A DNA stretch of 64,000 bases from Collybiopsis luxurians FD-317 M1 (taxonomy: Eukaryota > Basidiomycota > Agaricomycetes > Agaricales > Omphalotaceae). The position numbers and the translations under genes were made by a program. Below, one piece after another: positions 1 to 10,795 of the stretch. Numbering within the stretch: the first letter of the stretch is position 1; every line of letters starts with the position of its first letter. The notes beneath the pieces are model-generated. The model did no database searches. It was not told the DNA's origin and saw only the letters and a list, made by a program, of their open reading frames with translations. The stretch lies in the NCBI GenBank assembly GCA_000827265.1, contig KN834752.1, positions 1,354,948 to 1,418,947 of the forward strand, given 5' to 3'.

Positions 1-105
1 AGAATCAGAGAATGTAGGTCCGAGGAGATTGTGCAACTTACGCCAGGCACTGGTGAACGCCTGGTGCGCAGCATCAAGCGCTACAATGACAAGGACCTGG
101 AATGA
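1..105 (+). CDS. C-terminal end of an unidentified protein (cut by window edge)
   Basis: Frame 1 is open from the first base to a TGA at 103-105 and gives 34 residues rich in charged amino acids, ending RYNDKDLE. The composition (EIVQLTPGTGERLVRSI) looks like a genuine protein tail rather than a chance frame. The rest of the gene lies to the left of the window, so function cannot be judged. It could also be a chance open frame because it is short. Confidence 0.35.
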   Translation, partial: RIRECRSEEIVQLTPGTGERLVRSIKRYNDKDLE

Positions 106-1604
106 ACGATAACTAGTTAAGAATTTAGATCTTTGGATGCTGTACATGGGTTTACCAATAATTTGAGCCATAGCGGATCTGGATTATGTCCACGATTCTG
201 AGAGGTGAAGTAGAACCACGCCTGAGAGAAGGTAACTGGAGAAAAATTACAACGGCCTGAGTAAGCCGATCTTCAAATGTGCATATATGTGTTAGTGCAT
301 ACCGCCATTCAACCTGGAAACGAAAGTGAACTGTGAGCTGAGGCTTAGAAGCGTTATAATCAACTTACACCGCTGAAATAATGAGTCCGATGAAAAGGGC
401 TCCCAATCTGCAAGGGAGAATAAGGCAAGATCGCAGAATCTGAGAATGAGCGTACGTGTTGTCCAAGTTTATCTCAACCATGATGGAAATCTATACCCCG
501 CAGTCAACTGACACAAAACTTCTTGTCGATGCAGCTTGGAATCGAAGGTTTGGAGCTCTTGCGGTCGCCAAGATTAGGTGTATAAATCTCAGACGTCGAC
601 AGGTTATATATGCTCACAATCAGTTCAATCCTGACGGAGATAATTCCAGTCAATTCTGAACGGTATAGACATACATATACATAGGGATACGATTTCGGGT
701 CAAGCCCAAACTAACCGAGATGCATACGACACGCAGGGCCCACTTAATACTAAACATCCTATTATGTAACTTCACCCTCGAAACTTCTGATGCTTAGGCT
801 CAACCTCGCCCTGGGTTGCTCAAATGGCGCGCGCACCTTCGCGTATTTTCACTATTATCGAATATATATATGCAATGGCCCAAGTCAACTCAGAATCTTC
901 CGGAAAATCTCCTTTTACGTTCGACTCGACCAGAACTTTGGACGTGGACTTCGTTAGTCCCCGTCTTTATATTAGAAGCTCTGAGTTGTACTTAATTCCT
1001 TCACTGCCTGTGCCCTTGACATTGTCCCAAATCAGTGAGTATTGTGTTCAGAGACTATGTTTGCTCGCTGCGAGTGCTTCATCAGTAGGGCTTGTCTGCT
1101 CTTCTTAACCCACTGGCACAGCGCATGGGCAAAGTTTTGGGGACGAGGGTCGCCCGATCGTGTAAATCCCTTTCCTGCGCCTTTCTTTTCGGAATCTTAT
1201 TTAGTATGTCGAGGCAACAATTATTACTAGAGGCAAATGGAAGGCTTGAAAACAGTGAAAGCTTGGGTATCTAAAGTGAGTTTGTCCAACCGGCTTGAAT
1301 GCTGAAAGTCAGGAATTGTCGGAGCACCATGGCTGACACAAAACACACCTTCGATAGGGACAACATCTCACTAAAATCAGTCTAGGACGGATATAGTAAT
1401 TGGATCCTTACCTGTTTTTCCGTGGAATCCACAAGTCGGACTGTCTTCTCAATCAGAATATTCTATGCAGAAAATCTGGGCCGATACTACTACATGCAAT
1501 ACAATTGACTGCTTCCAGCTTCTCCATTTAATCGAAAAATGTCGAAAACCGACCCCAGAAAGTGAAGGCATTCACTCCTCTCGTCTCATTCCTTGTCCAT
1601 TTCA
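106..1604. other. Intergenic stretch, nothing recognised
   Basis: Only short open frames occur here, the longest about 94 codons (824-1108, plus). None has a family motif or joins to a neighbour through convincing splice sites. It presumably holds the promoter of the reductase that starts at 1605. Confidence 0.5.
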
Positions 1605-2935
1605 ATGACCTACTCTTCGTATTTTGTGACCGGAGCATCAGGACTTCTTGGATCCCAGATCGTCAAGAAACTGCTCGATGCAGGTCATACAGTTCGAGGG
1701 TGTGCCAAATTTGCTTTAGACCCGAGTTCACGCTCAGCTTTGTTATCAGGGCTGCTCGAGGAGAAAAAGTCCCCCAGCTTGCAAACGTCTTTGCTGACTA
1801 CGGAAAGTTCACTGCTGTCGGCATCCCAGACCTTGCCAGTTGCACCTCAGATTTAACAGCACTTTTCAAAGGTAATATATTACTGAGGAGTATCGCATTC
1901 TGACAACTCTTCCAGGGGTAGAAGTTCTCATACACGTAGCTGCGTTTCTGCCCTCTTTTCGAGGAGGCATTGAGGTCGTGGAAAGAGTGAGAGATGAGAA
2001 TCTCAGATTGTACTTCGTTCCACTCAATTATTTTCCCACCTAGTTCGCGACAGAAGGGACTGAACAAATCATGAATTCCGCTCGGTGTGCCGGAGTGAAG
2101 ACCATCATTGTCACTGGATCCCAGGTGACCTACAATATCGATGGCCCAATTGGACCTCGAGGTATGTTTGAAGTGCGTCTCAAGATGTGTCGAAACTCAA
2201 TCTTATATTTAGACTGGCGAGCGGTTACGTTTGAAGATGCTCGAAACACAACGGAAGCACAACATTTCGTTGTTTATATCGCACAAAAGATCCTCAGCGA
2301 ACAAACTATCATGAACTGGGCCGAAAAGCATCCCGATATTCGGGTGGTCATTAGTGAGCTGATTACAAAAATAATACGTCTGCAAATTCTAATCGCTTCA
2401 CTGTTCAGTTGACCCGACTTATATTTTTGGCCCCTTCGTTCCCAATTATAAGTACATCGTCAATCACCCCAAGCTCTATGGTCTTGAAAGCTCCAACTAT
2501 TTTGTCCACTTCCTTCTTCGACCCGAAAACAAAATCTTCGTTGTTTATCCAGGCTGGATGGATGTACGCGATATTGCCGACGCCCATATCAACGCGGTAC
2601 ACAACAAGGCTATTGACGAGCTCCAGCCAAAGGATCGTCGTTTCATCCTGGGAGCCCCGGAAGAGCATAACTGGAGGAAAGTCATTCCACACATTAAAGA
2701 AGCTCGTCCTGCGCTTGCAGATCGTCTGTGTAGTCCCGAAAATGCCCCAATCTTCCCAATGCAAATGACAGAGCTGGACAGGACTGAAAAATATCTTGGA
2801 ATCAAAAAAGGATCTTACACCTCTTTCCGGGATTCGATTGTCGATGCCGTCGATTCAATTTTGGACATTGAAGCTTACTGGAAAGAGCAGGGAATAAAAG
2901 ACCTCAGCTTGCCAAATGAACACCTCTTCAACTGA
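1605..2935 (+). CDS. NAD(P)-dependent extended SDR / dihydroflavonol-4-reductase-like oxidoreductase
   Basis: Six exons fit with phases conserved: 1605-1699, 1750-1871, 1916-1986, 2044-2161, 2213-2353 and 2409-2935, giving 357 residues, the usual length for extended short-chain dehydrogenases. The N-terminus has the Rossmann dinucleotide motif TGASGLLG directly after the first strand (residues about 8-15). The catalytic Tyr-x3-Lys is present as YIAQK near residue 165. Introns are 44-57 bp with GT...AG ends, for example GTGAGA at 1987 and GTATGT at 2162. By family the enzyme reduces or oxidises a carbonyl or hydroxyl group using NAD(P)H in the cytosol; the substrate cannot be read from sequence. 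The ATG at 1605 was chosen because it sits directly before the first Rossmann strand. No frame break was seen, so the gene looks functional. Confidence 0.9.
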
Positions 2936-4242
2936 AAGCATATTTACGTTGTAAATGTAAAAAGAAGTTAGTGTATGCACAGTATACTGATTAGTCGAAA
3001 AAAGTGCCCACGGAAAAAACTTACGTGACAGTCTTCGGTCAGAGACTCAGTGCATCCCAACATTCGGACAAAACCTCACAATTTACTGTACTCGGGCCCT
3101 CTCATGAACGCCGTGATAATTTTGAGGAATTATACATAATCCATGAATCCAGCGTCTTCCCTGCTTAGGGCATTACTGTCCCTGTTAATCCACGCTCAAA
3201 ATGAAGTTTCTGGGACCCCTCCAATCTACAGATTGTAAACCCACCTTATTCACCCACCCAAGTGGATACAGCTGAGATTCAGTGGCGATAGTACTGTATG
3301 CTTAATCAGCTGGAGATCTGAATTCATCTCGCTTGGTCTAGGGTCCTTGCAGGTCAGCCACTGACATTACTTTACGACGACCCTGAACATGCGCTGGACT
3401 AACAACGGGCATTCAGCCATGGTGTGAAGACCCATTCCAACGCACAGCTCCATGCCGGAGCTGTCCGCAGGACAATCTGACGCTGGATGTGATTATAAGC
3501 ATCGTGTCCTTATGCAAGTTCCCCTATGAAACATATTCCTCCCACTGTGCAAACGTGCTGCTAGCTCAAAATGTGAGTAAACTAGTTATTTAATGCCGCG
3601 GAGCCCAGCTGCAATCGCTTGAAGAAAACGAACGGGTCGAATACATGAAGTCAAAAGTGCTCTTGGTCATCCCTTTCACTCTGGGGGGCATTCAACGCTT
3701 CACACTGACATCCTGTGCTCCAAGTCTGTAACATCATGAAGCTCCCTTGGAAGATTTTCATTGTTCAAAAGGTTTTTCGCTGTCATTAAGCGATGTTAAC
3801 TGTATGTACGCCTTCGAAACAATCTAGGAACCTCCAATAGGTCTGCTATTGTAGAGTACACCCCAGGTAACAAGGAGGCACATACACTTGAAGATTCGAT
3901 CACTTGGCAAATTCCCGTGTTGTTGACCGACTGTAACAAGAATACATACTCTAGATCAGCCTCTGTCTGAGCAGTGAAGATTCTGTATAGCAACCGTGCA
4001 ACGGTACGCCTCGCTTGGATGCAGGAGACGTCATTCATGAGCTTTGCTTTCGCTCTTTGTATTTTGATTCTCGGTTTCTTTTCGTCGGGCCTCGGAAATG
4101 GGCGCGACACTCAAGGGTAGAAGCTACATCCCTGCAAAACCTCCGCTCACTTCATGGTCACTCAGGGTCGTTGAGAGTGTGGACTCTGGAGTCCAAGTAA
4201 TTGTCCTTTGCATCCTGCATCCTTTGAAGTTCCCCCAGTAGG
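2936..4242. other. Intergenic stretch with a possible upstream exon of the next gene
   Basis: No protein family is recognisable between 2936 and about 4000. A plus-strand open frame at 4015-4200 could be spliced across a 42-bp gap (4197-4238) to the acyltransferase-like frame starting at 4243, in phase. That intron would be unusually short, so I do not include the exon in the gene model. Confidence 0.35.
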
Positions 4243-5631
4243 ATGGACAACGCCTACACATTTTTTTCAGTCGATGGCAAGGCATATGAACGCAAGCTTT
4301 ACGGTTTCGAGGCACTGTGTAATACATATGCGTCTGGCTCCTTTTTTGCTCCTAATGCAATCCCGTTGACGTCAAAAACAGATTACACAATTTCTCGTTT
4401 CCCTTCACCGGATCTGTGGAAGCCCGGCTAAGGAAAGATACTGGGTCTCCCGTGTCCGACCCGACGTTAGTAATCAAGCTCCTTCGCACAGCTTGGATTT
4501 TGCTACGGCATAGAGTCCCAGGTGTCGCGTTGACCACAACATACCCCCTGAGCGCGTCATGGACAGCTCGGTATAGTGTGCCTTCAGGAATGGACGAGGT
4601 TGACGCATGGGTAACCCAGACGCTTCTCTGGCGCGGAGCAGAGAGCAAGGATCTCGAGCATGACCTGGACGAAAAATGGGATTTTACGCACGGAGAATAC
4701 GCGCTCCGATTGATAGTCTCGCCGCTGGACCGCTTGAATGGAGAATACCGAATCAGGTATGGATATATGCGTTGACCCAGTTATGAACGGGGCAGTCGCT
4801 CACGATGAGAAAGTATTGCAGGTCTCCATGGGATGCTGGATGGCCGAGTGTTAATGATTCTGCTGAACCATATTGTCGACTCGTTAGAAGATCAGTTGTC
4901 CAAGGATGCAGAACCCGTCGATTTGGCTGCACTGCCCTGGGTCGAACTGGCATCTACAGGAGCAAGCTTGGCAGGCGCGGTTTGTAAAAGCATCATTGAT
5001 GAAGCTCCAGAACCAGGAAGACTCGTAAGTAGGCGTACAAATATCAATGGTGGTTCTCAAATGGTAATGAAATAGGTTCCCTTCTTACCGCCATTTGTGG
5101 AGAACACAATCAAGAAGCACGACGTAACTGTTCGATTAATTGAACTTGATGGAGTCCAAACTTCCGCTTTCCGCAATCGTTGCCGCCAGAACGAGGTGAC
5201 CGGGAAGATAGCTATGGACGCGGTCTTTGCCCTGGCGCATGCGGAAGCCGTTTTGAAGAACGCTGCTATCGTTGGAGGGATTCATTACGCATCTACGATC
5301 AAAGCATATAACGAGGCAGTACATTGGTTCATGCCTTTGAGCTGCAAGGATCAAGTGAGTGATTGAAACTCGAGCGACTAGGCGATAGTGAATTCCTTTC
5401 GAAGCGTCCTGACTGGCCCAAATCGTCATCCATCGACCATTCTGCAGGGACGACACTCTTCGGAACCGACGGTTTTGCTCTGAAAATAAGAATGGAGACT
5501 ATCCGAAAAGCTCTCGGGCTTTCCGCCGATACAAAATCATTTCATCCCTGCGAGAAGGAGGCTTTCTGGGGTTCGGTTGTGACGAAATGTCGGCTGCTCA
5601 TTCTTCTGTGCGAAAGGACCTAGCGGGATAT

Positions 5632-6448
5632 TAGGGTGCCGTGAACAAGTCATCTTATACTAACATGTGTTAATTAACATTGTTAATAACACGTTAATAA
5701 CATGTTATTAACTCAGAGGTCTAAAACACCATGTTAAAATTTGTGAATAATTTGAATGATGCATCCTTGCAAACAGACCATTCTTGAAGATACAGACTGC
5801 ACAATTCATGACTAATCCATGCTAACTTGAAATAAGTACTGAAAAGTCCTGGTAGGCAGTGTCAAGCAATACAGACTGGATCAAATTTCTGCATTTGCGA
5901 GAAATAGTATTTGCAGTACTTGCCCAAGGTGTGCTCAATAAGGAAAATACCAGGCCTTGACTTGTCTTTTGCAAAATTCTGAAACTGACTGGGAGTAAGA
6001 ATGCTAGGATGAAAGATGCCATAGAGCAAAGGTAGTACAAGGAGCAAGGACAATGATGAGGGAGAGCCATTGAGTCTGATGTACTGGACACTGATGCAGG
6101 GCTCAGGAGAATACAGCGACGCCGAAGTTGAATCCCTGGATCAAGTTCAATTTAGGGCCAGCCATTCCTTTTCAACCTGTTTAAAAAGAGATGGGTGATA
6201 TGGCACAAATTTTGATGCAGTAGTGGTCAGATTTTCAAGGATTTTGCAGCCCATTTAAGGTAGGGTAATTATTTATTCACTTGCACTTTTGTTAATAACA
6301 TGTTAAAATATCAATTTTTCACTTGTTAATTATCTTTTTCACATAAATGTTAATAACATGTTATTAACTAGGTTAATAATGGTCCTTCAGGGGACCGTCG
6401 TTAATAACAATGTTATTAACAGGGCTAGGAATTATTCACGGCACCCTA
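5632..6448. mobile_element. Non-autonomous hAT-type miniature transposon, 817 bp
   Basis: The ends are perfect 14-bp inverted repeats: TAGGGTGCCGTGAA at 5632-5645 and its reverse complement at 6435-6448. The element is flanked by an exact 8-bp direct repeat, CGGGATAT, at 5624-5631 and 6449-6456. Eight-base target duplications together with TAGGG-type short inverted termini are the hallmark of the hAT superfamily. No transposase-like open frame of useful length is inside, so it would need a transposase supplied from elsewhere. Deleting the element plus one target copy restores a continuous reading frame across the host exon, which confirms the boundaries. The perfect termini and target site suggest a fairly recent insertion. 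Confidence 0.9.
5660..6420. repeat. Subterminal palindromes inside the hAT element
   Basis: Both ends of the element carry clusters built on GTTAATAAC. The 20-bp perfect palindrome GTTAATAACATGTTATTAAC occurs at 5693-5712 and again at 6349-6368. A near-identical 21-bp form with one extra central base lies at 6400-6420, and partial copies lie around 5670-5692 and 6292-6306. Between the two right-hand copies a GGTCC/GGACC hairpin is nested. Subterminal repeats are known transposase binding sites in hAT elements; that role here is inferred. Confidence 0.8.
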
Positions 6449-6960
6449 CGGGATATGTCCAGCGTGAACGCGAAAAGCAAGCCATGTGTATGGACTTTGA
6501 TCCATCATCTATGATGGTTCGAGTACCGATTTCTTCCTCCATTGGGCATATAGAGGGACTCGGGCTTTTCACAAAATATACCCCCGGCTCGACGGGTTAT
6601 GTCGTCGTGGACAGAATTCTCATTCGGGTACGCCCACTGACTCCGAAAATGACGAATATTTGCTGGCAATATGATGGAAAACTGAACTGCTGTTTATTGG
6701 CGGCAGCAAAGTGGAATAGGCCTTCAGAAATGGACGTTATGGAGAAGACTCTACGGAAATGGGTTGAGATCGCGATTGCGTAGTAATAGACTTGAAGTGA
6801 AGTAATGATAGATTCTATCACAGACTTTCAGTTGAGTCGATGTAAATCCGGTAATGAGTGATTTTCGACACCTGCCGCCGACTTTTTGACTGAACTTACT
6901 ACATCCTATATAATACGGGCGTGCTGGTGACTACAGAAACAGTGACCACATTGTGGTGCA

Positions 6961-8635
6961 TCAACAGACCTCTTTTCCGTCCATCTTGTACATTCTTCCC
7001 GACTTCATGACGAACTGGACATTATCAACAGTATCGTCAAACTGCTGCTCAAAATCACCCTGAACACCAACCAAATCCGCTGCCCAGCCAGGCCTGATGC
7101 ATCCAAAACGTACGTCATGATCACCGAGCGGCATCACATCCGCTTCAGTTGTCTCCCAGTTCATCGACCGTATACACTCCCACCCACCTAGAGTACCCCA
7201 TCTCAACACCTTCTTCCATGGCGCGCCCAGTTTCACCATCAACTTCATCTCGAGACCGTTTTCCCCGTGCGAAAACGCACCAGTATCACCTCCGCACGCG
7301 ATATTCTCCATTCCCATTTCCAGTGCACGCTGGAAGGTCTCACTAGCTACCTTCCACACCCGGTTCGCTCGAGCATCTTTCCCAGACGCGAATTGCATCT
7401 CCATATAATACACTGCAAGAGTAGGTATCCATATGGTATTGGGGGAAGCACAGAATAGCCGCAGGAGTGAATCTGGATGGGGAACGAGACCTGAACCGTG
7501 CTCAATCGAGTCGATACCGAGTTCGAGAAGTTTGGTGATGGTTTCAGTACCGCTAGCGTGTGCGGCGACCTTGACCCCCAAAGCATGGGCTGTGTTGATC
7601 ACACTCTCCATTTCGAGGGCATTGAAAGTCGCTTGGGAAGGATTGCGTGCGATACGTGGGGAGACATCTTCCATACGAGATCTGAATCGATAGTCTACAT
7701 AACAGGTCTGAGCAGAACGCTGGGTAAAAATGGGTAAAAAAACCCACTTGCATAAATCTAACAGAAGAATCAGCATCACCAACGAGCTTCAACAGAAACA
7801 TTCTTCACCTTGATCCAATCAGCTCCAGCCCCGATCTGCCTTCTAGTGGCGCGAATGCAACCGTCCACTCCGTCAGCTACTTCACCCCCAGTTACGTCCT
7901 CAATACCTTCCTGGTTCACATGTATAGAGCTTTTCGGACCTGAAAATCAAATTAGTAGAAATTGAACACCTCAAGAAGGATACTAACCATAGCTTCCAGT
8001 GGAAACAATGGCCCTATTCGCGCAAAAGTATCTCGGACCTGGGATGAGAGGATTAGGACCAGACAAACATTTCCGCAGATATATATCCGCGTCTCCGGCA
8101 CCCTCAGTTCCAAGATCCCTGTTTGTCAACTTAGTAAGGGGAAGAATTGATTCGAAAATCATGCGCGCTATGTATACCTCACTGTAGTGAAACCAGCCAT
8201 CAAAGTCTTCCGCGCATGGACAGTAGCCCGCACCGTCCTTTCCACTATACTCTCTTTCGTCGTCTGGTCATTCCAAGATGTTTTCCCATAGGAATGGAGG
8301 AAAACTGAAAACGAAAGTTAACACAATAAACTTGCGAAAACAAAAACAGACGTGCAATGAACGTGAGCGTCAACGAAGCCAGGAAGAACGGTCAAAGTCC
8401 TCAAATCTACAGTTTGGCCTGACTCAATATCAAATGGGTTCAAGTCATTCTCAGTTATGGGTTCGACACTGATAATGAGTCCAGAATCCTTGGAAATTGT
8501 GACGCTTTGCGAATCTTGAAACTCTAACGAGTAAGGGTCAAAAAGCTTTCCGACTAGAAGCTTTTGAGTTGCCGGAGATTTTGGGCTGTCGTTCGAAGTT
8601 TCTGGCTCAGAGAGAGGAGGATCCAGCTGTGTCAT
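6961..8635 (-). CDS. Imidazolonepropionase-like metal-dependent amidohydrolase
   Basis: Five exons on the minus strand (8635-8356, 8304-8178, 8118-7988, 7939-7809, 7707-6961) give 471 residues. All metal-site landmarks of the amidohydrolase superfamily appear in order: the HxH pair (DAHVHFF), the lysine of GADWIK that is usually carboxylated, HASG, EHGSG and the aspartate of CGGDTGAF. The family hydrolyses amide or ester bonds in cyclic or acyl substrates at a dinuclear metal centre; the substrate is not predictable. Introns of 48-101 bp are GT...AG except the first, where only a GC donor (complement of 8350-8355) keeps the HVHFFLH motif in frame. The start codon lies 106 bp past the NMD3 stop on the same strand. 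The N-terminus has a Ser/Pro-rich leader before the first beta strand. Confidence 0.92.
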
Positions 8636-8741
8636 CAGTGAAAAAACGAAGGTGTATGAATTCGAATATGGTGGTCATTCGATTCGAGAGAAAACATGAT
8701 GCCACCATGCGGTCACCTGCGCTCTATACTGTATCTATTTA

Positions 8742-10654
8742 CTATGCCGTCTCTGATATCTCTCCTTCTCCATCACCCAAAGTCATCTCGTCAAATCCTT
8801 CCAACAACTCATCCAGTTCTATCTCAGGGAAGTCACCTTCCTCTTCCTCCTCGCCTTCTTCCTCCTCATGAGGCGTTTCATCAACATCCATTGCATACTG
8901 CCCCTTCTTTGGTCCCCTCTTCGTGTCCGTCTTCATTTGCACATCCCCGGCTTTGTACAGATTCACCGCACCCCTCATCTCCGGATCTTCCTCGAGATCA
9001 CGCAGGAAGAGTTCATAGTCCTCTTCAACCTTCTTCTGATCACGACCACCCATGCGACCAACAACACCGCGCCCACTACCAGTGTCGCCCTCCTCACCTG
9101 CCTCCTTTCCGATACTCCGCAGCTTCCAGTTTCTTGCCTTGTTCTTCTTCCGTCGGTTCGGATACGTCTTCTTCACGAGCATTATATCCGGTATCCGGTC
9201 GGAGGGAAGTGAGCTAAAGTCGTCCGAGTTGTAGTTGGCATTAGTCAAGAAATAGCCTAAGGCGGTATCCCCTGGCTGAAGGATCCCACCGAGGTGAGTA
9301 CGGGTGTGGAATATCTGATTCGTGTAACCGGTACTATCGTAGTCCATCGAGTCGTCTCCCTGAGCTCCGCCGGATCGAAAAGCTCCAGCCAGTGCGACTT
9401 GTGCATCAGCTAGAAGGAATTTTCCCCGGGATCTACCGTCGGGTTCGACATCGAGAACCGTAAACTCGACTAGATCTGTAACACTCGCTAGCGACTCAAA
9501 GGGATTTCGCCAGTAGATGGCGGATGTGATTTCACAGGTTTGCAGAGTCGCTGGGTCAATTAATTGAACAGAATTCCCTACTCGGGTACATAGTGTAAGA
9601 GGAGTGATATTGCCGAGCTGTCGAGCTAGTTTTGGAGGTACGCATACGAGATCATCTTTGCATATGGGCATAATCTCGACAGAATAAGTGTATTTGAAGT
9701 TGGCGGTATTGCTGTGAGTATCCGAAGAAAGCAGTTGCTCCGAGGCCTTTGATCTAAGAAGAATTGTTGGAAAGTGCATGACAAGGTGTGTAGCAGATAC
9801 TCACCGAACCGGGACAACGCTGTTCAAGAATTCGACCATTTTAAGCGCATGACTCCGCTGGCTGTAGAAAAAGTCCAAGCCATCTTTGACTTCCTTGACG
9901 GAAATGGTGTCTTTCTGCGCGCTGTGCTTCAGTATTAGTTGTTCGAGGAATAAAAATGTGCGTTTGTGAGCAACTTTCTGTCGAACTTGGACAAGGGCTT
10001 TCCAAGTGTTTTTGGCGGCGAGCTTTGTACAGTCGGGACACTGTCCGTACTGAACCAGGTATTCCGTTTCAAAGGTTTGCTCCAGGATCGTGTTAGTAAG
10101 GACCTGTAAATCATTTAATACGACACAAGTAGGGTGTCGTTATCATTACATACCTCCTTCTGGATTGTCAGTGATACACGCAACCTTTTTGAGTGGGGTT
10201 CTGTCCATATAAAATGTGCTTCCGTCAGCCGTACTTTTGCCAACCCTTTCAGTCTCTTCAAACATAGAGCAAGCAGTTCCGAAGATTCTGGTCTTGCAAT
10301 CACCCAAGCTTGTGGCGGGGAAAGAAATCGTTCGCAATTTCTGCAGTAAGAGACCGAAGCTGAGACATTATCAAGATCTAGTGGCAAAAGATCGTATCGA
10401 CTGATCCTACCTTGCTTGGGTATTCCTTCCGTTATATCGACGCTAGAGATCACTCAGCATCTCTTCTGGTCAACAACAGCAGCGATACGTACGTATTCCG
10501 CAAGCATGCAACACATAGATTAGCTGAGTTTGGAACGATCGGAGTACCTGTTGATAGAGATTAAGGAATTTCGGTTGATGAAACGAGCCTCGAAAGCCAT
10601 ACCACAATCAGCGCAGAGGACACGGTGAACTGCAGGTGCTGGAATGAATTCCAT
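8742..10654 (-). CDS. NMD3: 60S ribosomal subunit export adaptor NMD3
   Basis: Six exons (10654-10603, 10547-10493, 10442-10411, 10359-10154, 10103-9805, 9753-8742) join in phase to 551 residues, typical for the family. Four CxxC zinc motifs come in order: CADC, CVAC, CRNC and CPDC. The family signatures VDITEGIPKQ, WTEPHSKRL, LTIQKE and YSVEIMPICKDD are all visible. NMD3 binds the joining face of the nascent 60S subunit and carries it through nuclear pores with the CRM1 exportin. The acidic tail contains the leucine-rich stretch LDELLEGFDEMTL, which fits the CRM1-dependent export signal known in this family. All five introns are 50-55 bp. The start follows from homologous N-termini, where the first CxxC lies within about 20 residues. 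The gene looks intact and is divergent from the RRM gene at 10796. Confidence 0.97.
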
Positions 10655-10795
10655 GGTGGACGAGCGGAGAGAGATTTGTGAGATTGAAGGTTGACTCAGC
10701 AAATTTTTTGCGTTCGGACATCAGAGTGAGCGCCCATCCACGTGATTGACCTGACCGTTCACGAGCGCTTGTGTGGGCGCTTGTTCATTTCAGAA
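10655..10795. promoter_or_regulatory. Shared divergent promoter, NMD3 / RRM protein
   Basis: Only 141 bp separate the start codons of NMD3 (minus) and the RRM-repeat gene (plus), so both must share upstream DNA. No clear TATA box is visible. Co-expression is inferred from the spacing alone. Confidence 0.45.

Larger units (their letters stand above)
4243..6783 (+). pseudogene. Broken condensation/acetyltransferase-like gene (HxxxDG family)
   Basis: The pieces spell a fungal acyltransferase of the condensation (BAHD-like) fold. An N-terminal YERKL segment lies near 4285. The catalytic HxxxDG motif is HGMLDG at 4827-4844. A C-terminal region continues to a stop at 6781-6783. Several splice sites are clean: an intron at 4317-4381 and GTAAGT at about 5024. 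Three things break it. First, no splice choice joins the exon ending at 4756 to the HGMLDG frame without meeting the stop at 4806-4808. Second, frame +2 (about 5460-5580) and frame +1 (from about 5590) must be joined without an intron. Third, an 817-bp transposon sits in the last exon at 5632-6448. Element plus duplicated site is 825 bp, a multiple of three, so the frame matches on both sides, but the element itself contains stops. Sequencing error could explain the frame breaks but not the insertion. Confidence 0.68.

Noticed and set aside
4015..4200. Possible first exon of the acyltransferase-like gene
   Set aside because: Joining it requires a 42-bp intron and it has no ATG at its head. 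Kept only as a remark.
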